Notes under the pieces: model-generated
Told to the model about the DNA's origin: nothing
Database searches by the model: none
Seen by the model: only the letters and a program-made list of their open reading frames with translations
Shown: positions 50,455 to 59,110 of the stretch, one piece after another
Position numbering within the stretch: position 1 is the stretch's first letter
How the letters are laid out: the number at the start of each line of letters is the position of its first letter
Translations under genes and position numbers: made by a program
NCBI RefSeq assembly: GCF_030817475.1
Contig: NZ_JAUSZJ010000002.1
Coordinates: 2,223,501 to 2,287,500, forward strand
DNA from: Streptomyces sp. V2I9
GTDB lineage: Bacteria > Actinomycetota > Actinomycetes > Streptomycetales > Streptomycetaceae
Length of the DNA: 64,000 nt
Direction: 5' to 3'

Positions 50455-51267
50455 TCAGCTCCCTGCGTCGCCGCCACGAACGGCACCCACGCAGACCGGC
50501 CGCATCAGGTCGCTCTCGCTGATCGTGTACGTCAGGGGCGTGGGGTAGGCGAAGTCCGGTTCCCTGTTCTCGCGGCGGCGCAGGTGGTAGAACTCCTGCC
50601 GCTGGTCGTCGGTCGCCGGCAGGAGTTGCTCGCCCTGCGGGAGGAAGACGTGGCCGTCTTCGGTGTACCGGACCAGGGTTTTCGACGTGCGGAACGTTAC
50701 GCCGAGCCATGCGTTGTCCGGCGTTCCGGCGGACTTGTCCAGGATGATGCGGTGTCTGAGCCGCCGGTTCGTGGCGACGGAGAACACGACGGCGCTGTTG
50801 TGCGCGAGAGGCAGCTCGTATCTCTGGTCGTCCGGGCCCTTCGTCTCGAAGATCAGCTTTCTCGGGGGGCCCGCCTCGGGGTCGCGGTAGCACGAGAAGA
50901 CCGCGATGAAGGACCCGTCCGCGAGGTCGAGTGCCTGGTCGGAGTGGGCGCCCATGGTCGTGTACGCGTTCGTGTAGGTCTCGATGAGAGCGTTGTCGAA
51001 GCCCGTCGGGAGCCCCGCGCGTTCCTGGATCCGCAGTGCCAGGCGATCGTGCACCGGACGGAAGCGCTGCGCCGGGGTGGAGTAGCGGCTGGTCGTACGG
51101 ACGAGGGGGGCGCGGCCGGCCTCGTCGGTCCTGGTCAGCACCCCTCCCCGGCGGCCTTTCCCCACGTCCTCCCAGTGGGCCGACGCCGCCAGTTCCGGGA
51201 AGGGATTCTCCTCGGTCGGCAGGGTGCAGGAAAGGATCTCCTCCCCTATGTCAAAGGGCGGGAGCAA
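50455..51267 (-). CDS. AlkB-like 2-oxoglutarate/Fe(II) oxygenase A
   Basis: About 270 residues from TTG 51267 (GGGAG upstream), overlapping oxygenase B by 17 bp. The double-stranded beta-helix metal site is His108-x-Asp110 (TMGAHSDQALD) and His172 (RHRIILD), with Arg193 in WLGVTFRTS binding 2-oxoglutarate. NALIETYTNAYTTMG matches the AlkB N-x-Y pattern. After the core comes a ~75-residue tail that resembles the tail of oxygenase B (DGHVFL...). Possible substrates are alkylated or modified DNA/RNA bases. No clear nucleotide-recognition lid can be judged by eye. Confidence 0.75.
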   Translation of the reverse strand: MLPPFDIGEEILSCTLPTEENPFPELAASAHWEDVGKGRRGGVLTRTDEAGRAPLVRTTSRYSTPAQRFRPVHDRLALRIQERAGLPTGFDNALIETYTNAYTTMGAHSDQALDLADGSFIAVFSCYRDPEAGPPRKLIFETKGPDDQRYELPLAHNSAVVFSVATNRRLRHRIILDKSAGTPDNAWLGVTFRTSKTLVRYTEDGHVFLPQGEQLLPATDDQRQEFYHLRRRENREPDFAYPTPLTYTISESDLMRPVCVGAVRGGDAGS

Positions 51268-52552
51268 CGTAGTCTCCCGTGTTCATGCTGAAGAGGAACG
51301 CGTCTCCGTAGTCGATGAAGGAGGTCGTCCTGTTCTCCTCGGTGTACAGCCGGCGCAGTTCGTCCATGCCGCCCTGTGTGGGTGGGCCCAGTTTCACCAG
51401 GTCTCCGCCCTTCTTGAGGAACGTGTGGCCGTCCTTGTGGACCGCTTCGGCGGACGAACAGCGCACCACGTACCCCAGGCGGGTCGGGAGCAGTTCGGCG
51501 TTCAGTGCGGAGGGGCGGATCTCGTGCGTGTACAGGCGGTTGGTGGACAGCGGCATGAAGAACACCGAGCCCGGGTGGAGCGTGATGCCGAACTGCGGGG
51601 GCAGGGGGACCCCGGCGAGTTCCGCGGCCGGGTCCTTGAGGCGGAAGTGGAGTCTGGTCAGTGCGCTGACGCCCTTCACCCCGTAGTCGAAGGCGTCCCC
51701 GGCCAGTGGTCGCAGTGCGTCGAGGCCGTCGTAGAAGGTGCAGAAGGCCATGATGCCGTTGACGGGCATGTCCTTCGTCTTGTCCGCGTGGGACGAGATC
51801 CTGGCCTTCGCCTGCTTGCGCTCGGCCGTGGCGGAGGTGTTGTGGTAGATCTGGGCGAGCACGTGATTCAGCGGCGCCTGGTCACGGAATACGGTGGCGG
51901 CCTCGCGGTTCAGCTCATCGACGATGTGCGTATCGGTCGGGCGGAAGTTCTCGGTCGGTCCCGAGAGATTCGTGGAGCACCGGAGCAGACGGAAGTGCCG
52001 TTCTTCGCCGTCCTGCGTCACAGGCGTCAGATAGATTCCGCTGCGATGAGCCACACCGGTTTTGGTGGACTCCGTCAGCGACTGGAAGGCGTGCTCCCCG
52101 CTGATACGGCCGAAGTGGTCGCCGCCGCGATCGAAATAGCGCGGGTAGTACACGCCGACGCCGTGTACGCGCAGCGGAACCCGGCCGAGACCGACGACCG
52201 TCCAGGGTTCGCCCACGCTCCCGTCCACGTCTTCGGCGTAACCGTGCGAGAGTTCCTCGATGACGAAGACGCGGTCGGCCGAGCCCAGTCGGCTCCCCTC
52301 GATCGTGGAAATGTCGCCGCACAGATAGACGGACATCCGCGTGAGGTCGGTCGAACCGGAAGCGAATTCTTCCGGTGTGACGACGGAACCGAAGAAGTCC
52401 TTGACGGAGGCGTCGTCGCGCAGCGTCGAGGGCGCCACCAGGAGGTTGTTCGCCCCGTCGATACAGGCCTCGTCGATACGGATCCCGTCGATACGAACCT
52501 GGCTGATACGGCCTTCGCCGATGCAGGCCTCGTCCGGCTCCGGCGAGTACAT
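51251..52552 (-). CDS. AlkB-like 2-oxoglutarate/Fe(II) oxygenase B with extra N-terminal domain
   Basis: 433 residues from ATG 52552; longer GTG starts at 52612 or 52666 are open. Residues 15-35 form a pentad repeat (RISQV RIDGI RIDEA CIDGA). Residues 40-210 are an unrecognised domain. The oxygenase core has His255-x-Asp257 (ISSHADKTK), His343 (LYTHEIRPS) and Arg358/Arg364 (RLGYVVRCS). The C-terminal DGHTFLKKGGDLVKLG...ELRRLYTEENR parallels oxygenase A, so the two are paralogues by duplication and divergence. They are translated together. It was probably gained by transfer along with vsr. Confidence 0.72.
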   Translation of the reverse strand: MYSPEPDEACIGEGRISQVRIDGIRIDEACIDGANNLLVAPSTLRDDASVKDFFGSVVTPEEFASGSTDLTRMSVYLCGDISTIEGSRLGSADRVFVIEELSHGYAEDVDGSVGEPWTVVGLGRVPLRVHGVGVYYPRYFDRGGDHFGRISGEHAFQSLTESTKTGVAHRSGIYLTPVTQDGEERHFRLLRCSTNLSGPTENFRPTDTHIVDELNREAATVFRDQAPLNHVLAQIYHNTSATAERKQAKARISSHADKTKDMPVNGIMAFCTFYDGLDALRPLAGDAFDYGVKGVSALTRLHFRLKDPAAELAGVPLPPQFGITLHPGSVFFMPLSTNRLYTHEIRPSALNAELLPTRLGYVVRCSSAEAVHKDGHTFLKKGGDLVKLGPPTQGGMDELRRLYTEENRTTSFIDYGDAFLFSMNTGDYVAPAL

Positions 52553-52863
52553 CGGGCTGTACCTGCCCTTCGCAGAATTCGGCGGATCTGTCGCAACCGC
52601 CCGCACGGAAACGGTCCGCGCCTCTTCTTCTTTCCCATGCTGCCGAGAAGGAAAGGGGCGGACCACGGGAGCCCGATGCTCTCACGGGGCTCGACGGCGA
52701 GCAACGCCGTTCCCCGTCACCGGTGTTGCGGGCGCAGCGTGCGTTCCGGACGCGGCAGCGGTCTCGTGCGCGGCTCCTCCCCTCGCTCCGCACCACCGCG
52801 CCGCCTCGGAACCTGATCACCTTTCCCGGTCGTCCTGTGGAGGGACCCGACGGAGAGGAAGAC

Positions 52864-53850
52864 ATGGCGGAACGGGCAGACCCCGGTGCGGTGGTGGCGG
52901 CGCGGCCGTCGCCTCCAGGTGTGCGTGGCGACCGGCGCGGGTGGGTGGTCGCCGGGGCGGCGGTGGTGGTGGCGGGGTTGCTGGCGTTCCACCGGGCGGT
53001 GCCCAACACGCCGGGGCGGGTCGGGAGTCTGCTGGAGTCCTTCCTGCCGTGGCTCGGGGTGGTCGTCGTCCTGGTGCCGGTGGCCGCCCTGGTGCGGCGG
53101 TCCGCCGTCGCGCTGGTGGCGGCGCTGCTGCCCGTGGCGGCCTGGGTGCACCTCTTCGGCGGGTTGCTGCTGCCCGGACCTGCCGACGCCGGGCGGGAGT
53201 TGAGGGTCGTCCAGCACAACGTCAGCGATGAGAACCGTGATCCGGCCGGGACCGCCCGGACGCTGATCGAGGCCGACGCCGACCTCATCGCGCTGGAGGA
53301 GCTGGTGAAACCCCAACTGCCCGTGTACGAGCAGGCGCTGGCGAAGGGGTACCCGCACCACATCGTCCGGGGCACGGTCGGCCTCTGGTCCAAGTACCCG
53401 ATCAGCGGCGGGAGGCTCGTGGACATCAAGCCGCCGAGCTTCGCAGCCGGGTGGAGCCGTGGCGTGCGCGCCGTGGTGCACGCGCCGCACGGGGACGTCG
53501 CCGCGTACGTGGCCCATCTGCCCTCCGTCCGCATCGGGGCGGGTGGGCTCGCGTCCGAACGGCGCGACGAGAGCGCCCGGCTCCTGGGGCGCGCTCTCGC
53601 AGGCGAGCGGACCGACGCCGTGATCCTTCTCGGGGATCTCAACGGGGCTGTGGAGGACCGGGGGTTGGCCCCGCTCACCTCGCGGCTGAACGCCGCGGAG
53701 CGCGGCTTCGCCCTCAGCTTCCCGGCCGCGTTCCCGGTGGCCCGCATCGACCAGGTCATGGCCCGCTCCGCGACCGTCCGCCACATCCGGACGCTGCCCG
53801 CCACCGGCAGCGACCACCTCCCCGTCATCGCCCGCGTCGGCCTGGAGTGA
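52864..53850 (+). CDS. Membrane-anchored endonuclease/exonuclease/phosphatase-family protein
   Basis: 328 residues. ATG 52864 follows GGAGAGGAAGAC; upstream in-frame starts are less likely. Three N-terminal helices (VVAGAAVVVAGLLAFH; LPWLGVVVVLVPVAALV; ALVAALLPVAAWVHLFGGLLL) place the catalytic domain outside. EEP motifs: VQHNVSDEN, LIALEEL, YVAHLPS, VILLGDLNGAVED and TGSDHLPVIARV. The family includes nucleases and phosphoinositide/sphingolipid phosphatases; the membrane form with this topology is common in Streptomyces and the substrate is unknown. Confidence 0.87.
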   Translation: MAERADPGAVVAARPSPPGVRGDRRGWVVAGAAVVVAGLLAFHRAVPNTPGRVGSLLESFLPWLGVVVVLVPVAALVRRSAVALVAALLPVAAWVHLFGGLLLPGPADAGRELRVVQHNVSDENRDPAGTARTLIEADADLIALEELVKPQLPVYEQALAKGYPHHIVRGTVGLWSKYPISGGRLVDIKPPSFAAGWSRGVRAVVHAPHGDVAAYVAHLPSVRIGAGGLASERRDESARLLGRALAGERTDAVILLGDLNGAVEDRGLAPLTSRLNAAERGFALSFPAAFPVARIDQVMARSATVRHIRTLPATGSDHLPVIARVGLE

Positions 53851-54180
53851 GGACCGCGTACGACGTGGAGCGCGGGCATCTGGTGGGCCCTCGCCTCGTA
53901 CGGGGCCGCCTATGACCCTCGTACGGGACCGGCTACGGGGCGCCGGCGACGGGCGTGCCTCGCACGGGCCGGGCACGAGGTATCGCGTACGGGTGCTGCC
54001 TACCGATGCCGGTCAGCGGCACGTCGGCCGAATCACCCCACACCGACCGCCCCTCTCCACACGCTTTGCACACGCTCTCATCACAATTCCGCTTCGCTTC
54101 CCCCATGCTCCTGATGTCCGTCCCGACCCGCTGCGAGCATCGGCTGCTCCACGCACAGCGTTCGGCCTTGGGGGCGACAC
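53851..54180. other. Intergenic region upstream of the excalibur gene
   Basis: 330 bp, no gene supported. CGTACGG occurs repeatedly in the left part. The right part is more AT-rich (TTTGCACACGCTCTCATCACAATTCC near 54063) and probably holds the promoter of the lipoprotein gene. Confidence 0.4.
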
Positions 54181-55044
54181 ATGCAGACGAGGAAGCAGAC
54201 ACGGCGGCCGAGGCGCAAGGTCCTGCGGATACCGATACGGATGGCGGCGGGCGCGGGGGCGCTCGCACTGGTTCTGGCGGGGTGCGGGGGCGACGGCGGT
54301 ACGGACGGGAAGGGCGCGGTCGCCGCGACCGCCGGTCCTACGCCCTCCGTGAAGCGGACCCTGGCGCTCGTGGACGACACCCAGAGCATGGACGCGGCGG
54401 GCAGTGTGGGCGTGGACGTCCTCGACAACGACTCCGTCACCCTGGAGAGCGGGGCCGGGGCAGCGCTGCTCGACGCCTACGACCCGGCCGAGCTGGCCCT
54501 GACCATCGACCGCCAGCCCGAACACGGTTCCGCTTCGGTGTCCGGGGCCACGGTCACGTACACCGCGCGGGACGGGTACGACGGCGAGGACGCACTGACG
54601 TACCGGGTCGAGGTGGAGGGTGCCGAGGTCCCCGCCGCCTCCGCCGTCCTCCGTATCACCGTCGGCGCGCCCGCCCCCGAGCGGAGTCCTGACGCGCCCC
54701 CCGCTTCGAAGCCCGCGCCGAAGGCGACCGTCCCGGCCGCGGTGCACTACGAGAACTGCGACGCCGCCCGCACCGCGGGTGCCGCTCCGGTCGAGGAGGG
54801 CGACCCCGGCTACGCGCCCCACCTGGACCGCGACGGCGACGGCGTGGGGTGCGAACCGTGGGGTGAGGCCTCCTCACCCACCGGCGGAAACAGCGACGGC
54901 GGAGGCGGTACGGGCGGGGGTGGCAGCGTCTCCTACGCGAACTGCGCCGCCGTACGCGACGCGGGTGCCGCGCCCATCCGGGCCGGGGACCCCGGATACG
55001 GTCGGCACCTGGACCGTGACGGGGACGGCATCGCCTGCGAGTGA
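54181..55044 (+). CDS. Lipoprotein with Ig-like domain and two excalibur calcium-binding domains
   Basis: 287 residues. An Arg/Lys-rich N-terminus, a hydrophobic stretch (AAGAGALALVLAGC) with lipobox LAGC, then an ~100-residue beta domain of the bacterial Ig/cadherin-like kind (DVLDNDSVTLESG, DRQPEHGSASVSGATVTYTARDGYDGEDALTYRVEV). Two excalibur domains end the protein: [14 protein letters not shown]...HLDRDGDGVGCE and YANCAAVRDAGAAP...HLDRDGDGIACE. The second Cys and the DxDxDG loop are present in both. It is anchored outside the membrane and probably binds calcium; a nuclease domain is absent. Confidence 0.85.
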   Translation: MQTRKQTRRPRRKVLRIPIRMAAGAGALALVLAGCGGDGGTDGKGAVAATAGPTPSVKRTLALVDDTQSMDAAGSVGVDVLDNDSVTLESGAGAALLDAYDPAELALTIDRQPEHGSASVSGATVTYTARDGYDGEDALTYRVEVEGAEVPAASAVLRITVGAPAPERSPDAPPASKPAPKATVPAAVHYENCDAARTAGAAPVEEGDPGYAPHLDRDGDGVGCEPWGEASSPTGGNSDGGGGTGGGGSVSYANCAAVRDAGAAPIRAGDPGYGRHLDRDGDGIACE

Positions 55045-55153
55045 GGCCAGGCCGGTGACGCGGGCTTCGGAGGGGGCGGCCTCCCCCGGAGCCGCGCGGC
55101 CAACCGCGAAGGAACGTGACGGGGCTGTGAATCCCCGTGTGCTGTACGGGCGT

Positions 55154-56533
55154 TCAGGCTCCCTTGCGCTGACGGCCGCGGTCCCGGCCCGCGTTCAGCG
55201 CCAGGTGCGTCACCAGGCCCAGGACCAGGCCCCAACACGCGGAACCGATGCCGCCGAGGGTGACTCCGGAGGCCGTGGTGAGGAAGGTGACCACCGCCGC
55301 GTCCCGGCCCCGCTCGTCCGCCACCGCCTGTGCGAGGCTGCCGGAGAACGTGGCGAGCAGGGCCGTCCCGGCGATGACGGCGATGAGCTGAGGCGGCAGG
55401 ACCGCGAACAGCCCGACGAGGGCCGCTCCGCCGGCACCGGCCAGCAGATAGAAGACGCCGCACGCCAGGCCGGCGACATAACGGCGGGCCGGCTCGCGGT
55501 GGGACTCCTCGCCCGTGCTGATCGCGGCCGTGATCGCCGCCAGGTTCACCGCGTGGCCTCCCAGCGGGGCCAGCGCCGTCGAGGCGAGGCCGGTGGCGGT
55601 GATCAGCAGCCGGTCGTTCGGGCGGTAGCCACAGGCCGCCAGGACTCCGAGGCCGGGCGCGTTCTGCGAGGCCATCGTCACCACCGCCAGCGGGACGGCC
55701 AGGCCCACCACCGCCGCCCCTGTGAACTCCGGTGCCGTGAAGACGGGGAGGGTCAGCCCGAGGGCGACGGACGGGGCGTGGAGCCCCGGTGCGATGGCGG
55801 TGGCGGCCACGGCCGCGACCAGCGCCCAGGCCACCGCGTAGCGCGGCGAACGCTGCTTGACCGCCAGGTAGGTGGCGAGGGAGGCCAGGACCGGGAGGGG
55901 CGCGCCGTCCAGCGACGCGAACAGATCGACGCCGAAGGAGAACAGCACGCCCGCCAGCATGGCCGCCACGACTCCGGGCGGTACGCGGCGCATGATCTGC
56001 CCGAAGACTCCGGTCAGACCGGTCAGCGCCATCAGGAGCCCGCTGACCAGGAAGGCGCCGACGGCCTCGGGGTACGTGTAGTCCCCGAGGCTGCCGACCA
56101 GGACGGCCGCGCCCGGCGTCGAGAACGCCGTGATCACCGGCATCCTGGTCCACCAGCTGAGCGCGGCGCAGGTCACGCCGCTGCCCACACAGGCCGCCCA
56201 TACCCACGACGCGGTCTGCGCGTCGGTCAGACGGCCGGCCGCCGCGGCCGCCAGGACCACGAGGAGGGGGCCGGAGCACGAGACCACGACGGTGATCAGG
56301 CCCGCGAGGACGGCGGAGAGCGAGGCGTCCGCCAGGAGCCCGCGCCGGGGTTCCGGCGCGCCCCCGCCCTCCCCGCCCCCCTCGCGCGGGCCCGCGCCGG
56401 GCGGATGCCCGCCCGCAGCCTCCTCGGTCGAGGGCGGACGCCCGCCCTCGGCCGTCCCGGCCGAGCGGTCCGCGGCCGGGACGGCCGCCTCGTCCACCGT
56501 GTCGCTCCCGGTGCCCTGTTCGGCCGTGGCCAT
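55154..56533 (-). CDS. benE: Benzoate/proton symporter BenE-like
   Basis: 459 residues, with about 12 membrane helices. A disordered N-terminal ~65 residues (Gly/Glu/Pro-rich) precede ASLSAVLAGLITVVVSCSGPLLVVL; family motifs TRMPVITAFSTPGAAVL and QNAPGLGVLAACGY are clear. BenE proteins import benzoate or related aromatic acids. It is the last of five co-directional genes that may form an operon, 67 bp after the aminotransferase gene. The transported acid is inferred. Confidence 0.85.
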   Translation of the reverse strand: MATAEQGTGSDTVDEAAVPAADRSAGTAEGGRPPSTEEAAGGHPPGAGPREGGGEGGGAPEPRRGLLADASLSAVLAGLITVVVSCSGPLLVVLAAAAAGRLTDAQTASWVWAACVGSGVTCAALSWWTRMPVITAFSTPGAAVLVGSLGDYTYPEAVGAFLVSGLLMALTGLTGVFGQIMRRVPPGVVAAMLAGVLFSFGVDLFASLDGAPLPVLASLATYLAVKQRSPRYAVAWALVAAVAATAIAPGLHAPSVALGLTLPVFTAPEFTGAAVVGLAVPLAVVTMASQNAPGLGVLAACGYRPNDRLLITATGLASTALAPLGGHAVNLAAITAAISTGEESHREPARRYVAGLACGVFYLLAGAGGAALVGLFAVLPPQLIAVIAGTALLATFSGSLAQAVADERGRDAAVVTFLTTASGVTLGGIGSACWGLVLGLVTHLALNAGRDRGRQRKGA

Positions 56534-56600
56534 CCGTGCCGCCCCTCTCCCCGCCCCGTAACTCCCGTGCCCGGTCCCGTCGTTCGCCGGGCCGCCGCTC

Positions 56601-57743
56601 CTACTCTGCCCGCTGCGCGACCTCCGCGAGCCGCGTCACGCCCTCGGTGAACTCCTCGGCGCTCAGGGCCTGGAAGGGCAGCCGCAGGAACACCGTGCCG
56701 TGCGGCGGGGCCGCGTCGGCCGGGTAGAACGCCGAACCGCGGGTGAGCGCGATGTTCGCCGCGCCCGCCGCCGCGAGGAACTTCTCCTCCGTGGTCCGTA
56801 CCGGCAGATGCACACTGATGTAGTAGCCGCCCTCGGGCACGCACAGCGCGGCGTCGCCGAGCGACTTCCGTACCGCCTCGACCGCGGTGTCGTGGCGCGG
56901 CCGCAGCAGCTCGCGGACCTGGTCGATGTTCCGCCGGACCAGGCCGCTCGCGAAGGCCCGCGCGGCGACGGCCTGGAGCAGCGGGGCCGGCGAGAGGTAC
57001 GTGCTCTCCGCGAGCGCCGCCAGGTCCTTCGGCGTACCGAGCGGGGCGATGACGTAGCCGACGCGCAGCCCCGGACTGACGACCTTGCTCAGCGAGCCGA
57101 TGGTCAGCACCCGCGCGCCGTCCACCGCGTCCGCGAGTTCCCCGATGAGCGTCGGGGCCGTACCGGCGAAGCGCAGTTCCCGGTACGGGATGTCCTCCAG
57201 GATCGTGAAGCCGAACTCGGCGGACAGGGCGACGAGTTCGCGCCGCTTCTCCTCGCTGGTGGTGACCCCGGCCGGGTTCTGGAAGTCCGGGATCACGTAG
57301 ACGAAGGCGGGCACCTCGGTCCGCAGCCGCTCCCGCAGGACGTCCAGGTCGAGCCCGTCGTGGCGCAGCGGTATACCGGACACCTGCCCCCCGTGCCGCT
57401 CGAAGATCTGGACGGCGCGGTCGTACGTCGGCGCCTCCGCGAGGACCTTCTTGCGGGGCGCGTCCTTGAGGAGGTGGCCGGCGAGCAGGTCGAGGGCCTG
57501 GAGCGAGCCGTTGGTGACGAAGATCCGCTCGGGGTCCACGGCGTGGAACGCACCGAGCTGCTCCCGGAGTTCGCGGTCCCCGGCGTGGAGGCCGATCGGC
57601 GCGTACTGGAAGAGGCGATCCGCTTCGGCGGAGAGGAGCGAGCCGGTCAGCTCGGCGATCTCGGCGGACGGGATCGCTTCGAGCGGCGGGATGCCGCGCG
57701 AGAAGTGGACTTTGGCAGACGTCACATCGGACACAGCAGTCAC
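56601..57743 (-). CDS. PLP-dependent class I/II aminotransferase
   Basis: 380 residues from GTG 57743 with AGGAG 5 bp upstream. The fold type I set is visible: TNGSLQALDLLAGHLL, PDFQNPAGVT, ILEDIPYRELRF (Asp of the pyridine ring) and TIGSLSKVVSPGLRVGY (Lys Schiff base). It lacks the GntR domain of MocR proteins. Relatives act on alpha-aminoadipate, branched-chain or aromatic amino acids. Beside an FMN alpha-hydroxyacid oxidase it could turn the 2-oxo acid into an amino acid, as in the 4-hydroxymandelate to hydroxyphenylglycine route. Confidence 0.85.
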   Translation of the reverse strand: MTAVSDVTSAKVHFSRGIPPLEAIPSAEIAELTGSLLSAEADRLFQYAPIGLHAGDRELREQLGAFHAVDPERIFVTNGSLQALDLLAGHLLKDAPRKKVLAEAPTYDRAVQIFERHGGQVSGIPLRHDGLDLDVLRERLRTEVPAFVYVIPDFQNPAGVTTSEEKRRELVALSAEFGFTILEDIPYRELRFAGTAPTLIGELADAVDGARVLTIGSLSKVVSPGLRVGYVIAPLGTPKDLAALAESTYLSPAPLLQAVAARAFASGLVRRNIDQVRELLRPRHDTAVEAVRKSLGDAALCVPEGGYYISVHLPVRTTEEKFLAAAGAANIALTRGSAFYPADAAPPHGTVFLRLPFQALSAEEFTEGVTRLAEVAQRAE

Positions 57744-57750
57744 AGAGGCT

Positions 57751-57844
57751 CCTTGCTCAGGACGGAGGACTGAGGGTGGGGGCGCGCTCAGGGCGGCTTG
57801 CTCAGGGCAGCGCCCCTCAGGGCGGGGGCTTGCTCAGGGCAGCG
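57751..57844. repeat. Imperfect 32-bp repeat between aminotransferase and FMN oxidase genes
   Basis: GGCTTGCTCAGGGCAGCG occurs at 57795-57812 and 57827-57844, 32 bp apart, with further TGCTCAGG and CCTCAGGGC copies between and before. It fills much of the 174-bp gap within the operon. Confidence 0.75.
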
Positions 57845-57917
57845 GGTTTTTCAGAGAGGGGAGAGGCCGCGCGAGGGCAGGAGGGGCAGGAGGAGAGGAG
57901 GTGGGGCGCGTGTGCGG

Positions 57918-59063
57918 TCAGCGGGCGCCGGGGCTCGTACTCCTGGGCGCGTCGGGGCGCGTGGGCCGGTGGGCGGCCGGGCTCGTGGGCCGGTGGGCGT
58001 CGAGGGCGAAGTCGGGGCCGATGTCGGCGACGGAGTCCGCGCCGAGCTGGAGCAGCGTGTCCTCGATCTCACCCCGGAGGAGGTCGATCACCGACTCCAC
58101 GCCCTGCTGCCCGGCCAGGCCGAGGCCCCAGAGGTACGGGCGGCCGATGCACACCGCGTCCGCGCCGTACGCGAGGGCCTTGACGACGTGGACGCCGCTG
58201 CGGATGCCGCCGTCCATGAGGACCAGTCCGCGGCCGGCGACGGCGGCCGCCACCTGCTCCAGGGCGACCAGGCTGGGAACCGCGCCGTCGAGTTGGCGAC
58301 CCCCGTGGTTGGAGACGATCACGCCGTCCGCGCCGAGGGCGATGCAGCGTTCGGCGTCCTCGGCCCGCAGGATGCCCTTGACCACGATCGGCAGGTGCGT
58401 CAGGGACCGGATCCAGACCAGATCGTCCCAGGTCAGCGGCAGGCGTTCGATGCGCGCGCCGTCCGGGATCGCGCCGGTGAGCACGCCCAGGGCGCGGAGG
58501 TTGCCGAAGTCGACGTGCGCCGGGGTGCGGAAGCCGGCCCGCCGGGTGCTGATACGGCGGGCCGCGTAGCTGGCGTCGACCGTGACCACGAGCGCGGTCG
58601 CGCCGGCGTCCTCCGCGAGGGCGACCGTGGCGGCGACGTCCTCGCGGGACCGGTAGGCGTAGAGCTGGAACCAGCTGTCGCTGCCCACCGCTCCGGTCAC
58701 GTCGGAGAGCGCGTAGTGGCTGTCGGTGCTGACGATCGACACGGTGCCCGTCGCCTCGGCCGCGCGGGCGGTCGCGATCTCGGCGTCCTCGTGGAGGAGG
58801 CGCTGCGGGCTGGTCGGGGCGAGCAGGACGGGGAGGGCGAGCCGCTGTCCCAGGACGGTCACCGAGGTGTCGGGCTTGACGCCCGTGCCGCCGAGTGCGC
58901 GGGGGCGCAGCCAGACCTGGTCGAAGGCTTCCGTGTTGGCGCGGACGGTGAGCTGGGTGTCGGCGCCGCCCGCCACGTACGCCCACGTGGCGGCGTCGAG
59001 AACGGACGCGGCGGCCTGCTCGTAGTCGGTCAGCGTCAACAGCCCGGATAATTCCCTTGCCAT
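57918..59063 (-). CDS. FMN-dependent alpha-hydroxyacid oxidase with a TTA codon
   Basis: 381 residues from ATG 59063 after AGAGGATCC. The glycolate/lactate/mandelate oxidase fold shows TWAYVAGGADTQLTVRAN, PVLLAPTSPQRLLH, TVDASYAARR, VVKGILRAEDAE, GVIVSNHGGRQLDG (catalytic His) and LMDGGIRSGVHVVKAL. Codon 5 is TTA (59049-59051), which needs the bldA tRNA in Streptomyces. The last ~25 residues are a Pro/Arg/Ser repeat tail. It oxidises a 2-hydroxy acid, possibly aromatic as in 4-hydroxymandelate oxidase, to the 2-oxo acid. Confidence 0.87.
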   Translation of the reverse strand: MARELSGLLTLTDYEQAAASVLDAATWAYVAGGADTQLTVRANTEAFDQVWLRPRALGGTGVKPDTSVTVLGQRLALPVLLAPTSPQRLLHEDAEIATARAAEATGTVSIVSTDSHYALSDVTGAVGSDSWFQLYAYRSREDVAATVALAEDAGATALVVTVDASYAARRISTRRAGFRTPAHVDFGNLRALGVLTGAIPDGARIERLPLTWDDLVWIRSLTHLPIVVKGILRAEDAERCIALGADGVIVSNHGGRQLDGAVPSLVALEQVAAAVAGRGLVLMDGGIRSGVHVVKALAYGADAVCIGRPYLWGLGLAGQQGVESVIDLLRGEIEDTLLQLGADSVADIGPDFALDAHRPTSPAAHRPTRPDAPRSTSPGAR

Positions 59064-59110
59064 GGATCCTCTTCCGTCGTCGGATGAATTTCCGTAGGCC
59101 CGTGGGCCCG

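Noticed and set aside
50353..50460. Short plus-strand frame (VDDRRSPTATGALQASLFAGAL) that could be the start of a lost cytosine methyltransferase beside vsr
   Set aside because: Only a weak likeness to the methyltransferase start, no conserved motifs follow, and the frame runs antisense into the oxygenase gene.
55045..55153. Terminator between excalibur and benE genes (GGAGGGGG...CCTCCCCC)
   Set aside because: The arms are not properly inverted; only a five-base G/C stem can form, so the call was not supported.
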